A stretch of DNA of 64,000 bases, taken from Adlercreutzia sp. ZJ304 (GTDB taxonomy: Bacteria > Actinomycetota > Coriobacteriia > Coriobacteriales > Eggerthellaceae). Within the stretch, counting starts at the first letter, position 1; each line of letters opens with the position of its first letter. Below the pieces are notes generated by a model that worked only from the letters and a program-made list of their open reading frames with translations, ran no database searches and was not told the DNA's origin. Both the position numbers and the translations under genes were made by a program. Shown here in pieces: positions 28,106 through 36,332 of this stretch. The stretch covers positions 157,345 through 221,344 of the forward strand of contig NZ_JAAKEG010000004.1 in NCBI RefSeq assembly GCF_011039075.1, given 5' to 3'.

Positions 28106-29033
28106 CGTTTGTACCTCCCAAAAGCTGATATAGCGCAGCCATGCGCACGAGAATGCCTGCATAAACTTGATCTAGAATTACTGAACGCTTGGGGTGATCT
28201 GCCATAAAGCTATCTAGTTCCACGCCACGATTAATGGGACCCGGGTGGCATACAATAGCATCTGGCTTCATTAAATGATCTCGCTCTTTTGTAAGCCCAA
28301 ACAACATATTGTATTCACGCAAACTAGGAAATGGCGCACCTTCCAAACGTTCGCGCTGAACGCGCAGCATATAAACAACGTCTAGGTCGGGAAGAACGCT
28401 GTTTAGATCGCTAGTAGCGCTGTCAGCACCAAGTGTGGCTACGTCAGCCGGAAGCAAAGTAGGCGGTGCTATAACACAAACATTAGCGCCCATTATTTTT
28501 AGCGCAGGAATAAGAGAGCCGCATACGCGCGAGTGGCTTATATCGCCCACAACGCCAACATTTAGCCCTTCAAACTTGCCTTTGTGTTCCCAGATGGAAT
28601 AAAGGTCAAGCAAAGCTTGTGTCGGATGCTGATGCTTGCCGTCTCCTGCATCTATTACATGCACGCCAGATAAATCGGCAATTTTGCGCGGTACACCTGC
28701 GTGCTTATCGCGCACAATTATCATATCCACTTTGTAGGCGCAAAGTGTCTCCACCGTATCGGATAAGCTTTCGCCTTTAACTGTAGATGTGGAGCTTCCA
28801 CCGAAATTTAAACTGTTGGCAGAAAGGCGCTTCTCAGCAATTTCAAACGACGAGCGTGTACGTGTAGAAGGCTCGTTAAACATGTTCACAATAGTTGCGC
28901 CTTTTAGTGTCGGCACCTGCTTGATGCGGCGCTCGTTCACTTCTTTGAATCTCTCGGCTGTCTTCAATAGCAGCATTATTTCATCTGCTGAATATTCCGA
29001 GATGTCAATTAAATGCTTGTGCGGGAAAGCCAT
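28089..29033 (-). CDS. pyrB: Aspartate carbamoyltransferase catalytic chain
   Basis: Condenses carbamoyl phosphate and aspartate. The 314 residues show NMFNEPSTRTRSSFEIAEKR (carbamoyl phosphate site), GDGKHQHPTQALLD, VGDISHSRVCGSL and CHPGPINRGVE. No pyrI regulatory chain is present, as expected for the PyrR-controlled type. It starts on the last base of the pyrR stop codon. Confidence 0.98.
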   Translation of the reverse strand: MAFPHKHLIDISEYSADEIMLLLKTAERFKEVNERRIKQVPTLKGATIVNMFNEPSTRTRSSFEIAEKRLSANSLNFGGSSTSTVKGESLSDTVETLCAYKVDMIIVRDKHAGVPRKIADLSGVHVIDAGDGKHQHPTQALLDLYSIWEHKGKFEGLNVGVVGDISHSRVCGSLIPALKIMGANVCVIAPPTLLPADVATLGADSATSDLNSVLPDLDVVYMLRVQRERLEGAPFPSLREYNMLFGLTKERDHLMKPDAIVCHPGPINRGVELDSFMADHPKRSVILDQVYAGILVRMAALYQLLGGTNDGIDA

Positions 29034-29629
29034 TATTCCGTATCCTCCTTTGTGCCCAGAGGCGCCGCTCCCGCGCGCCCACCCGGATCAACATCCAGAA
29101 TTTCCACCGCCGATTTACCATCTACATCTTGTAAGAAAAGTCTTACGCTTTCATCTGCTGCTGACGGTACGTTTTTGCCTACATAATCTGCGCGTATGGG
29201 AAGTTCGCGATGCCCGCGATCTACTAACACCGCAAGTTGTACCGCCGCAGGGCGACCGATATCCATCAATGCATCAAGCGCCGCACGAATTGTGCGACCG
29301 GTGTAAAGTACATCATCAACTAGCACTATGGTTTTACCATCTATGTTAAATTGAATGTCTGTACCTAGCACTTCGGGGGCAAAGTGCGTCATAAAATCGT
29401 CGCGGTAGAAGCTGATGTCTAATTTGCCTAGCGGTACGCAAACGCCTTCAATTTCTTCAATGCGTTCGCGCAGGCGCTTCGCCAAAATGTCTCCGCGTGT
29501 AACAATGCCCACAAGCGCTAAACTTTTTGCGCCGTGATTTGCTTCGAGGATCTGATGTGCCATGCGCGTAAGTGCGCGATCAATATCCTCTTCATTCATG
29601 CAAATGGATTTTACGAGAGGTTCGCTCAT
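29033..29629 (-). CDS. pyrR: Bifunctional pyr operon regulator / uracil phosphoribosyltransferase PyrR
   Basis: UMP-sensing RNA-binding regulator of pyr genes with weak UPRTase activity. About 198 residues with the PRPP motif [29 protein letters not shown] and [17 protein letters not shown] chose the ATG at 29629, with AAGGAG five nt upstream; a GTG at 29635 would lie inside that Shine-Dalgarno. First gene of the pyr operon. A PyrR-type RNA target and a hairpin over its ribosome site lie in the leader. Confidence 0.97.
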   Translation of the reverse strand: MSEPLVKSICMNEEDIDRALTRMAHQILEANHGAKSLALVGIVTRGDILAKRLRERIEEIEGVCVPLGKLDISFYRDDFMTHFAPEVLGTDIQFNIDGKTIVLVDDVLYTGRTIRAALDALMDIGRPAAVQLAVLVDRGHRELPIRADYVGKNVPSAADESVRLFLQDVDGKSAVEILDVDPGGRAGAAPLGTKEDTE

Positions 29630-29630
29630 A

Positions 29631-29654
29631 CACACTCCTTACTGGTCGAGTGCG
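29631..29654 (-). promoter_or_regulatory. Hairpin sequestering the pyrR Shine-Dalgarno
   Basis: On the minus strand CGCACTC (29654-29648) pairs with GAGTGTG (29637-29631) over seven pairs including one G-U, with a 10-nt loop. The Shine-Dalgarno AAGGAG (29640-29635) is half in the stem and half in the loop. I see no U-run terminator in this leader, so control would be translational. Confidence 0.55.
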
Positions 29655-29695
29655 TACAGATGAACCGAGAAAAGCTGCCGTGTTTAAGCTGCGTG

Positions 29696-29726
29696 CCTTG
29701 TCGGTCTCTCTGTACCGCTTTTAAAG
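29696..29726 (-). promoter_or_regulatory. PyrR-binding RNA element in the pyr leader
   Basis: The minus-strand RNA reads CUUUAAA, GCGGU, ACAGAGAGACCG, ACAAGG. This matches the known PyrR-binding loop of Gram-positive leaders (CUUUAAA followed by AGUCCAGAGAGGCU-type sequence and AAGG). GCGGU can pair with the ACCG(A) that follows the CAGAGAG loop. It lies 67 nt upstream of the pyrR ATG. A weak promoter is likely just upstream (CATACT near 29735). Confidence 0.85.
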
Positions 29727-29830
29727 GTCACGGAACAGTATGCCACGAACCCGTGCACCAAGTAACCCCTATTCTTCAATTAATTTTTAAGCATGCTAAT
29801 GTGCAGCGCCAATGATAAATACCCAACCAA

Positions 29831-30718
29831 CTAGAAAGTGGCTTTATGAAGCATTTCGCGCATGCGCCTAGATGCTTGCTCGTTCATTTTGGGTATTAGA
29901 TTGTCAAGCAATTCCAGCATTTTTTCTTGGTTTTCGGGAACTCTACCCTGAAAACGCAGAATGTCAGTATCGTGCGAACAGTTCACCGTACAGTCGCAAT
30001 TCAAATTTGCGATAAGAGTACGTATCTCGTGTGCCATTTCAATTTCCGTGGGTACTTTCCATCTACCCGCTTGTATGTCGGCTGCTAAGGGCCATGTTTT
30101 AGTTGGAGTCATTGTAACTACCAGAATGCGCTTTGGCGCAGCTTCGCTGAAAACTTTTCCCGATGCGATAGCATTTTCCTCTGTATGCCCCGCACCAGCC
30201 ATTCCTGTAAGGTAGAAGAAAGTAAAACTTATACCAGCTTTATGAAGACGTTTTGCTTGCTCGATGATATCTGCAGCGGTATGACCTTTGCACATAAAAG
30301 CTAACGCTTCGTCAAATCCACTTTCTGCACCTATAGCTATGTCGTCCACGCCTCTACTTGCAAGCAGCGCAAGATCTTCATCGCTTTTATTGGCAATATC
30401 GGCTATGCGACAAAATCCACCATAGCTATTTACTGTGGGAATGCGCTTTTCCACCTCGTCAAACACTTCAATTAGACGCTTAGTAGGCAATGTAAAAGGA
30501 TTACCACCGGTAAGATAAATGCGTCTAGTTATGGCGGTTGAATATTTTGCAATTTCCTCAATATCAGATATTACGGTTTCCATAGGTAGCGCTGTAAAGG
30601 GAATATCTGTAAATATGTCGCAGAATCGGCATTTTCCATGAGCGCAACCATCCACAATGGGAAGCATTGGGCAGTTCATATCTTGAGGCGGTCGATGTTG
30701 AGGAGATTTAACCGGCAT
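29831..30718 (-). CDS. Radical SAM protein of unassigned function
   Basis: The 295 residues carry a radical SAM core: CAHGKCRFCD (cluster cysteines near residues 25-32), SAM-binding YLTGGNPF, then a GGFCRIADI and AIGAESGFDEAL pattern seen in Elp3/HemN-like and B12-independent radical SAM proteins. There is no TRAM, B12 or SPASM domain. The cysteine-rich end region NLNCDCTVNCSHD could bind metal or a second cluster. It stands alone between the pyr leader and the small island, with its own TATAAT upstream. No pathway can be named. Confidence 0.8.
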   Translation of the reverse strand: MPVKSPQHRPPQDMNCPMLPIVDGCAHGKCRFCDIFTDIPFTALPMETVISDIEEIAKYSTAITRRIYLTGGNPFTLPTKRLIEVFDEVEKRIPTVNSYGGFCRIADIANKSDEDLALLASRGVDDIAIGAESGFDEALAFMCKGHTAADIIEQAKRLHKAGISFTFFYLTGMAGAGHTEENAIASGKVFSEAAPKRILVVTMTPTKTWPLAADIQAGRWKVPTEIEMAHEIRTLIANLNCDCTVNCSHDTDILRFQGRVPENQEKMLELLDNLIPKMNEQASRRMREMLHKATF

Positions 30719-30753
30719 AACTTATCCTTTCAGATTAAATTCCATTCCCGCTA

Positions 30754-30759
30754 ATTATA
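30754..30759 (-). promoter_or_regulatory. Candidate -10 box for the radical SAM gene
   Basis: A perfect TATAAT on the minus strand, 36 nt upstream of the ATG at 30718. No good -35 at 16-18 bp (the hexamer at 17 bp is GGACGT). It lies just past the stop of the gene remnant. Confidence 0.35.
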
Positions 30760-30772
30760 TGACACACGCATA

Positions 30773-31367
30773 TTACACGTCCCTGTACGCCAGCTTCAAT
30801 TGCGTCTTACGAATGGAATCATCTATACCACGCGCTTTAATGTATGCGGAGGTCAATACAAGCGCCGCACCTCCACCGATGAAATCTTGCGCTCTTATAG
30901 TGAATAGACGGATATAAATGGCTTCTGCCTGACGTTTATCGCCAGTTGTTTCGATGGAGAGCTCCTGAATGATATCTATAATCTTATTCCAAGGTCTTCC
31001 GTTCTTGGTTTGCGTATCCAGATAAGAAGAGAGTGGAAAAGGGAGCCCTTGTTTCGAGAAAGTGTCAGCCATTAGATGTCTTGTAGCCTGAAGAGCTCCG
31101 CCAGAAACGCTGCCTGCCTGTTCGATCATCATGGCGAATGGATTATGCGGCGTGAGCGAACTTCTCGACGTAAGTCGCAACATCGCTCCCTCCAAACAAC
31201 GGGGCGACCAAGGGTTCACTCGACGTTTTTGGTGCCGGTGCTCGCTGTGACCCCGGCATGGTGATCGTCCAGACGCTGATCTCCGAGCTGGGCGCGAAGA
31301 GTCTGTCCATCTGCCCATCTGCAAATACGGTGTCCGCGACGGATATTGTTTGGAGCGCGTGATTCAT
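30773..31367 (-). pseudogene. Frameshifted remnant of an unrecognised gene
   Basis: Two overlapping reading frames appear to form one protein. The upstream part (31367 to about 31150) reads MNHALQTISVADTVFADGQ and ends near GGSDVATYVEKFAH before a TAA at 31143-31145. The downstream part, in another frame from about 31145 to 30773, continues HNPFAMMIEQAGSVSGGALQ and ends LKLAYRDV. Removing one base near 31145 joins them into about 195 residues. Both parts have normal amino-acid composition, with no stop codons except at the shift. I do not recognise the family. The start overlaps the promoter of the divergent plus-strand gene. A sequencing error instead of a real mutation cannot be excluded. 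Confidence 0.6.
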
Positions 31368-31374
31368 ATATAAT
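31346..31374 (+). promoter_or_regulatory. Promoter of the YhgE-like gene, leaderless
   Basis: TTGTTT (31346-31351), exactly 17 bp, then perfect TATAAT (31369-31374). A start about 7 nt downstream falls on the ATG at 31381 itself. There is no Shine-Dalgarno and no other in-frame start before the TGA at 31360-31362, so the mRNA should be leaderless. Confidence 0.65.
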
Positions 31375-31380
31375 GCCCTC

Positions 31381-32517
31381 ATGGCGAAGAGGTATCACAA
31401 AAAGCAGCACGGACACATCATACTTTTCGCCCTCGCATTGCTCCTGTTCTTGCTGGCTCTTCTTTTCTACACGTTCCTGACGTCCGACCCGCGCGACACG
31501 AAGCTGGGTATTGTCTCGCTAGACGAGGGCGTGCAGACCTCCCAAGGCCAAAGCAACCTCGGGTCCCAAATGGTCGAGAAGCTGACGAGTGGCGAGCTCT
31601 TCACGGCGACGCCCGGCAGCAGCGAGACTCATCTCAACTCCTATTCCATAGAGTTCAAGACGTACAAGACGCAAGACGAACTGAACACGGCGCTCGAAAA
31701 CGAGGAGGTGACAGGAGCCATCGTCATCCCTGAGGACTACACGAAGCGCAAAATCAACGAAACAACCCAAAACATAACCAACAGCACGGAAGACGTGAAG
31801 AACGCCGTCGTCGATGTGGTGGTCGAAAAAACGACCGACCCCGTCCTGCAACAGCAAGTCGGCTCGAGCATCACACGTCTTCTTAACACGGCCGGTCTCA
31901 GTGCGAGCTCGGAATATCCCGGCAGCAGCATCTCGGGGGAAATAGGCGAGCGCGACGTAGACCCGCTGTGTCACGTCTGGCTCCTGCTGCCGCCTATAGT
32001 GGCGTCGTTGCTGCTATCGGTTGCATACCCCATACGGCGCGGTGCCACGTTCGCAGTCCGCGTGAGGCGCCTCGTTGTCGTTGCGTTGGCATCTGCCCTC
32101 TTATCGATCCTAGTGGCCATTGGCGACTATCTGATACTCGTCAACGCCTATCACTATACAAACGTGCTTCTGCCGTCCATCGGCGAACTGTGGATCATGT
32201 CGTTTCTGGTCATGCTGTTCTTCGGAGGCTTGGCGCAAATCCGTCTCTGGCTTGCCGCACTCGCCGCCGGGCTCTTGCTTCTGATCGGCGCGATTGCAGG
32301 ATGGGTTTCTCTTGAGGCGTTTCCTGAACCCATCCTACCATGGATCGTTGAGACGTTTACCGATGCGAGCCTGAATGACATAGTATCGAACGTCCCTGGA
32401 ATCACAATATGGAACTCTGGCGTCCATGCGCTTTGGAGCTATGCGCTCGTCGGCGTCATACTGGCGATAGCAACGGCCGCCTTTTCACGCCCCGATCGTT
32501 CTTACGATTACGAGTAG
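31381..32517 (+). CDS. YhgE/Pip-like multi-pass membrane protein
   Basis: The 378 residues begin with basic MAKRYHKKQHGH and one membrane helix (about 13-32). An extracytoplasmic domain to about 195 follows, then five or six membrane helices and a short acidic tail. The domain has the YhgE/Pip pattern: LGIVSLDEG at its start, a LGSQMVEKL helix and a VTGAIVIPEDYT motif, as in ABC-2-like and phage-infection-protein families. It is on the opposite strand from its neighbours and is richer in G+C with C/G-ending codons (31501-31560 is 35 of 60 G+C by hand count), which suggests recent transfer. The family often takes part in export or T7SS-related functions. The exact role is unknown. Confidence 0.75.
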   Translation: MAKRYHKKQHGHIILFALALLLFLLALLFYTFLTSDPRDTKLGIVSLDEGVQTSQGQSNLGSQMVEKLTSGELFTATPGSSETHLNSYSIEFKTYKTQDELNTALENEEVTGAIVIPEDYTKRKINETTQNITNSTEDVKNAVVDVVVEKTTDPVLQQQVGSSITRLLNTAGLSASSEYPGSSISGEIGERDVDPLCHVWLLLPPIVASLLLSVAYPIRRGATFAVRVRRLVVVALASALLSILVAIGDYLILVNAYHYTNVLLPSIGELWIMSFLVMLFFGGLAQIRLWLAALAAGLLLLIGAIAGWVSLEAFPEPILPWIVETFTDASLNDIVSNVPGITIWNSGVHALWSYALVGVILAIATAAFSRPDRSYDYE

Positions 32518-32582
32518 GCTCGAAGATTCTCGTCCTCGCACGCCAATCCCGCCGACTTTAACTCCTATGAGGATTATGAGAA

Positions 32583-32629
32583 TTGCCGACAATGCGGGGA
32601 ATGTCGGCATATCCCCGCATTGTCGGCAA
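32583..32629. repeat. Perfect 18-bp inverted repeat, probable bidirectional terminator
   Basis: TTGCCGACAATGCGGGGA (32583-32600) and its exact complement (32612-32629) flank an 11-nt loop. The loop itself holds another TGTCGGCA (32602-32609), so the left arm can pair with either copy. It lies between the end of the plus-strand membrane protein (32517) and the stop of the minus-strand ATP-grasp gene (32635). No T-run follows on either strand. It may end both transcripts or be a small mobile or REP-like element. Confidence 0.8.
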
Positions 32630-32634
32630 CAAGG

Positions 32635-33780
32635 TTAGCGTTTCTCGATAAATCTGCTTAAATCATCATGCATTAAGAAATCTAATTCTGAGCTATCTGG
32701 AGTTGTTTCGATAAATAGGAAACCGTAATTTCCAACTTTCGATACGTCGAATTTACGCATCTCGTGAACCATCTGAAAGTTTTCAATAAAAGCATCATAG
32801 TCGAAGTTTTCGGTACCATCTGTATCTGCTGGTGGATTCAAAAGCGACATTGTGAATACTTTTTCAGTATGCAACTTATAAGCAGACATATCCGGTATAG
32901 CATTATCTAAATAAGCCTGATATGTCTTAAATCCAAACGCATACTGCGACACATCTGTGCCGCCAAGCCCCGCAAAACGCATAGGATTAAACTCGATGGG
33001 ACTTACATGCTGTCCATTAACGCGCACTTCCACATGTATAGGAAAGTCGCGCACTCGCACAACTTCATTTACCTTCTGAAGCCAGTCTGTAAACACTGGT
33101 GCCATTTGCGCGTAAATATCTGCACCTGTGGTATACATTCGATCGCTTGTATCTTCCGCAGACGCAAAATCGTGCTTCAAAACATTTAACACATGCACTT
33201 TACCCTGCGAATCGAAGAACGCATCGATTGCATATTCTTGCCCACAGATATAATCCTCAATAATAAAGCGCCCGGCATTAACAACGCTATCGGGATACAT
33301 TTGCTGCCAGCGCGCCGAATCGCGCTTTATATCTTCAAGTGCGTTTTGCCACTCTTGTGCATTATTAATTACATATACACCCATGCTACAAAAGCCCACT
33401 GTGGGCTTTAACACTATTGTTTCTGGCAATTCAGAATAATTAATTACAGCTAGTTCATCTGCTGCGCACTCTTTGAAGAACAGATTTTTATCCAAATCTT
33501 TAAGAACCCGGCGCATTTCAAGTTTATCTTTAAATACAGATATACCGTGTTTAAGCGAATCGGCGTGGGTATTTTCCATAATCCACGCCAGCGCATTTTC
33601 TGAATTTGTATATACTCGCTGCCCTGAATCTATTAGCGAAATAGCTGTAGCATCATCTACTAAATTTAGCTTAAATCCATCAATAGAGCGTGTAAAACGA
33701 TTCGTCAAAACAGGATGTTGTGATTCCTCTAGCCAACTAAGCAACATATCCGAAGCATAAGGAGCATCCAGTATGACCAT
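32635..33780 (-). CDS. ATP-grasp domain protein
   Basis: The 381 residues form an ATP-grasp ligase-like protein. ATP-binding strands ETIVLKPTVGFCSMGVYVI and FIIEDYICGQEYAIDAFFD, with HVEVRVNGQHVSPIEFNPMR (metal-binding Glu and Asn), are the family pattern, close to carbamoyl-phosphate-synthase-L and biotin-carboxylase-like groups. Its substrate cannot be told. The start ATG has GGAGGG upstream. It is last of ten genes in a co-directional block, 22 bp after the TPR-like protein. Confidence 0.8.
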   Translation of the reverse strand: MVILDAPYASDMLLSWLEESQHPVLTNRFTRSIDGFKLNLVDDATAISLIDSGQRVYTNSENALAWIMENTHADSLKHGISVFKDKLEMRRVLKDLDKNLFFKECAADELAVINYSELPETIVLKPTVGFCSMGVYVINNAQEWQNALEDIKRDSARWQQMYPDSVVNAGRFIIEDYICGQEYAIDAFFDSQGKVHVLNVLKHDFASAEDTSDRMYTTGADIYAQMAPVFTDWLQKVNEVVRVRDFPIHVEVRVNGQHVSPIEFNPMRFAGLGGTDVSQYAFGFKTYQAYLDNAIPDMSAYKLHTEKVFTMSLLNPPADTDGTENFDYDAFIENFQMVHEMRKFDVSKVGNYGFLFIETTPDSSELDFLMHDDLSRFIEKR

Positions 33781-33802
33781 AGTTTCCCTCCACGCAAAAA
33801 GT

Positions 33803-34624
33803 CTAGCCTAAAGCGCTCAAACGCTGTTGTGCTTGGCTTACCAATGCCAACTTATTACCATGCTTTATTACAAAATCTAGCGCTGTTCGCTCTCCTGCTG
33901 CGTCAGCCAATCTGAAATAAGCCCGCGCCTGCGCCCACGCCGCTTCTACACGAATTCGCATGGGATATTCGGTGCTTCCTATAATAGATTCATCCATCTT
34001 TACAGCTTCTAACGCATCGCCAGAAGCGCGCACTTTCATTATTTTATCTTGACTAGTTAGGTATGCTCGCCTAGTTGCCGCTATAGGACTAGGATCGCCT
34101 TCTGAAATTTGCAGTCCCTCCTGAATAAGCTGCATAGCCTGCTCAGTACCGCCTGTTTTATCAACAAGCGGTATTAAATTCACTAAAATGCCAACTTTAG
34201 CCTGTGGCTTTTTTGCCGCTTGCATACTGCTGCGAAGCCCGCGCTCTACATTCAAAGCATCGTCTTTATTGCCTACATCTAGCATGGCTTGCGCATAATA
34301 TGACATAAACCACGCACCCGTATCCTTGCATGGAAATGTAATATTTGCAGCAACCGTTTTGCCCTTATCGATTAATGCCTGCGGATCGCACTTATCGTTA
34401 TATAGAGAAAGCATATCCGTCGTGTCTTTTTCAGCCTTGCGTTCCATCATATTCACGCCCAGCGTAAGCGATGCAAAAAATATTACAAACAGAAGCAGCA
34501 AACCACCAACAGACGCTGCCATTATTGTGCCTGTAAATAGCGGATACACAGTAGTTACAAGAATTGATGGAGCAATACCTATAACGCAAGCAATTATCGA
34601 GTACTTCTTAAAATACGGCAGCAC
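33803..34624 (-). CDS. Membrane-anchored TPR-like protein
   Basis: The 273 residues begin with two hydrophobic helices (about 8-30 and 36-57). A helical-repeat region follows with TPR-like units (WFMSYYAQAMLDVGNKDDAL, AWAQARAYFRLADAAGERTA). No catalytic motif is seen. The start is a GTG with GGAG seven nt upstream. It lies between the acyl-CoA ligase and the ATP-grasp gene and is probably a scaffold or adaptor at the membrane. The partner is unknown. Confidence 0.65.
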   Translation of the reverse strand: MLPYFKKYSIIACVIGIAPSILVTTVYPLFTGTIMAASVGGLLLLFVIFFASLTLGVNMMERKAEKDTTDMLSLYNDKCDPQALIDKGKTVAANITFPCKDTGAWFMSYYAQAMLDVGNKDDALNVERGLRSSMQAAKKPQAKVGILVNLIPLVDKTGGTEQAMQLIQEGLQISEGDPSPIAATRRAYLTSQDKIMKVRASGDALEAVKMDESIIGSTEYPMRIRVEAAWAQARAYFRLADAAGERTALDFVIKHGNKLALVSQAQQRLSALG

Positions 34625-34655
34625 GGTCTTCTCCTTCTACGAGGATACAAATCTG

Positions 34656-36326
34656 CTAATCAAGCCCATCATTAGTACGGATAAGTTTACGCTTAATTTT
34701 TCCACCAATAGTCTTTGGAAGTTCATCTGTAAACTCCACGATACGCGGATATTTATAAGGTGCCGTTGTATGCTTTACGTGTTCTTGCAACTCTCGCACC
34801 AACTCGTCAGATGGCTCATATCCTTTCGCCAGCACTATTGTTGCCTTTACCACCTTTCCCCTTATCGGGTCAGGCGCAGCGGTAACAGCGCATTCAACAA
34901 CCGCCGGATGCTCTACAAGCGCACTTTCAACCTCAAATGGTCCTATTCGATAACCCGAACATTTAATTACATCATCGTTTCGACCAACAAAAAAGCAATA
35001 ACCATCGGAATCGCGCCATGCCATATCGTGAAGGTTGTAATAATCACCACCAACAGATTCCCGTGTAGCTTCATCATTGCCATAATAGCCAACAAATAAA
35101 CCCGGTGGATATGCCTCACGCAAGCCTGTCACACAAATGGCACCTTCTTCGCCTTCCGGTACTTCCGCACCAGACTCGTCTAAAAGCTTCACGTTTAATA
35201 ATGGCGAAGGCTTACCCATAGAGCCCGGACGCGGCTCTATCCATGGGAAAGTAGCCAGCAACACTGGTCCTTCAGTTTGTCCAAACCCTTCGCGAATTTT
35301 CTTACCAGTAAGTTTTTCCCACTGTATTGTTACTTCAGCATTCAGTGGCTCGCCTGCTGTAGCGAAGTTCTGAATGCTAGATAAATCGTATGAAGCCACA
35401 TCCTCTTGAAGCATAAAGCGGTACATTGTAGGGGGCGCGCAGAATGTAGTTAGCTCGTAATCTTGCATAACCTGCAATAATTTTGCTGGTATAAATTTAT
35501 TCATGTCGTAGGTAAAAATGCTAGCACCCGAAAGCCATTGACCGTATATCTTACCCCAGCCAAATTTCGCCCAACCGGAATCAGTCACACTCATATGCAG
35601 CTTGTCCTCTTGAACCTGCTGCCAGTATTTTGCCGTAATAATATGCCCAAGCGGATGAGCAAAATTATGCATAACAGCTTTCGGATTGCCAGTAGTTCCG
35701 CTAGTAAAATAAATAAGCATAGTATCTTTGCTTGTGACCCCAGCATTGCCAACAGGTCGCTCAAATACATCAGATTCACTGGCAATCAGCTCGTCAAATG
35801 AAAGCCAACCTTCACGCTGACCTGCTGCAATAATAACGTTTTGAATGGTGGGCGATTCAGGCAGCGCTTCTTCAACCTGAGTAAGTACGTAATTGTCAGA
35901 CACACATACCATAGTCTTCACATTGGCACTATTGGCGCGAAAAACTATATCTTTCTTCGTAAGCTGAAGCGATGCCGGAATAATGGTTGCACCAAGTTTT
36001 GCAAGAGCAACGGCCACAACCCAATATTCCCATCGACGGCGTAAAATACACATCACTACATCGCCTTTGCCTATGCCTAATCGCGCAAGTGCATTAGCTG
36101 TTTTATTAGACAGGCGCGAAATGTCGGTGAAGGTAAATGTGCGCTGCTCGCCCGCATCATTAATCCATAGCATAGCGCGTTTTTCAGGTTGTACACGCGC
36201 CCATTCGTCAACAACATCAAACCCGAAATTGAAGGCTTCCGGTACATCTATGCGAAAATTTTCGACAAAATCCTCGTAGGAATCAAATTCTATACGGGGA
36301 AGATATTTCTTTAGTATGTAATCCAT
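34656..36326 (-). CDS. AMP-binding acyl-CoA ligase (first copy)
   Basis: ANL-superfamily ligase of the acetyl/medium-chain acyl-CoA synthetase type, 556 residues. It contains LIYFTSGTTGNPKAVMHNF (P-loop), FATAGEPLN, EGFGQTEG, the ADP-binding GRNDDVIKCSGYRIGPFEVE hinge and the C-terminal catalytic Lys in LPKTIGGKIKRKLI. It would convert a carboxylic acid and ATP to acyl-CoA, AMP and PPi, or run the thioester chemistry in reverse. It follows an XRE-cupin regulator by 6 bp and is clearly paralogous to the ligase at 39643-41418. The chain-length preference is unknown. Confidence 0.9.
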   Translation of the reverse strand: MDYILKKYLPRIEFDSYEDFVENFRIDVPEAFNFGFDVVDEWARVQPEKRAMLWINDAGEQRTFTFTDISRLSNKTANALARLGIGKGDVVMCILRRRWEYWVVAVALAKLGATIIPASLQLTKKDIVFRANSANVKTMVCVSDNYVLTQVEEALPESPTIQNVIIAAGQREGWLSFDELIASESDVFERPVGNAGVTSKDTMLIYFTSGTTGNPKAVMHNFAHPLGHIITAKYWQQVQEDKLHMSVTDSGWAKFGWGKIYGQWLSGASIFTYDMNKFIPAKLLQVMQDYELTTFCAPPTMYRFMLQEDVASYDLSSIQNFATAGEPLNAEVTIQWEKLTGKKIREGFGQTEGPVLLATFPWIEPRPGSMGKPSPLLNVKLLDESGAEVPEGEEGAICVTGLREAYPPGLFVGYYGNDEATRESVGGDYYNLHDMAWRDSDGYCFFVGRNDDVIKCSGYRIGPFEVESALVEHPAVVECAVTAAPDPIRGKVVKATIVLAKGYEPSDELVRELQEHVKHTTAPYKYPRIVEFTDELPKTIGGKIKRKLIRTNDGLD

Positions 36327-36332
36327 CTTATC

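Noticed and set aside
31519..31974. Minus-strand frame of about 150 codons inside the YhgE-like gene
   Set aside because: Arises from the GC-rich codon pattern of the plus-strand gene; no start signal and Arg-rich random composition.
31381..32517. Prophage or integrative element around the YhgE-like gene
   Set aside because: No integrase, transposase, tRNA attachment site or direct repeats are visible; only one gene and a remnant.
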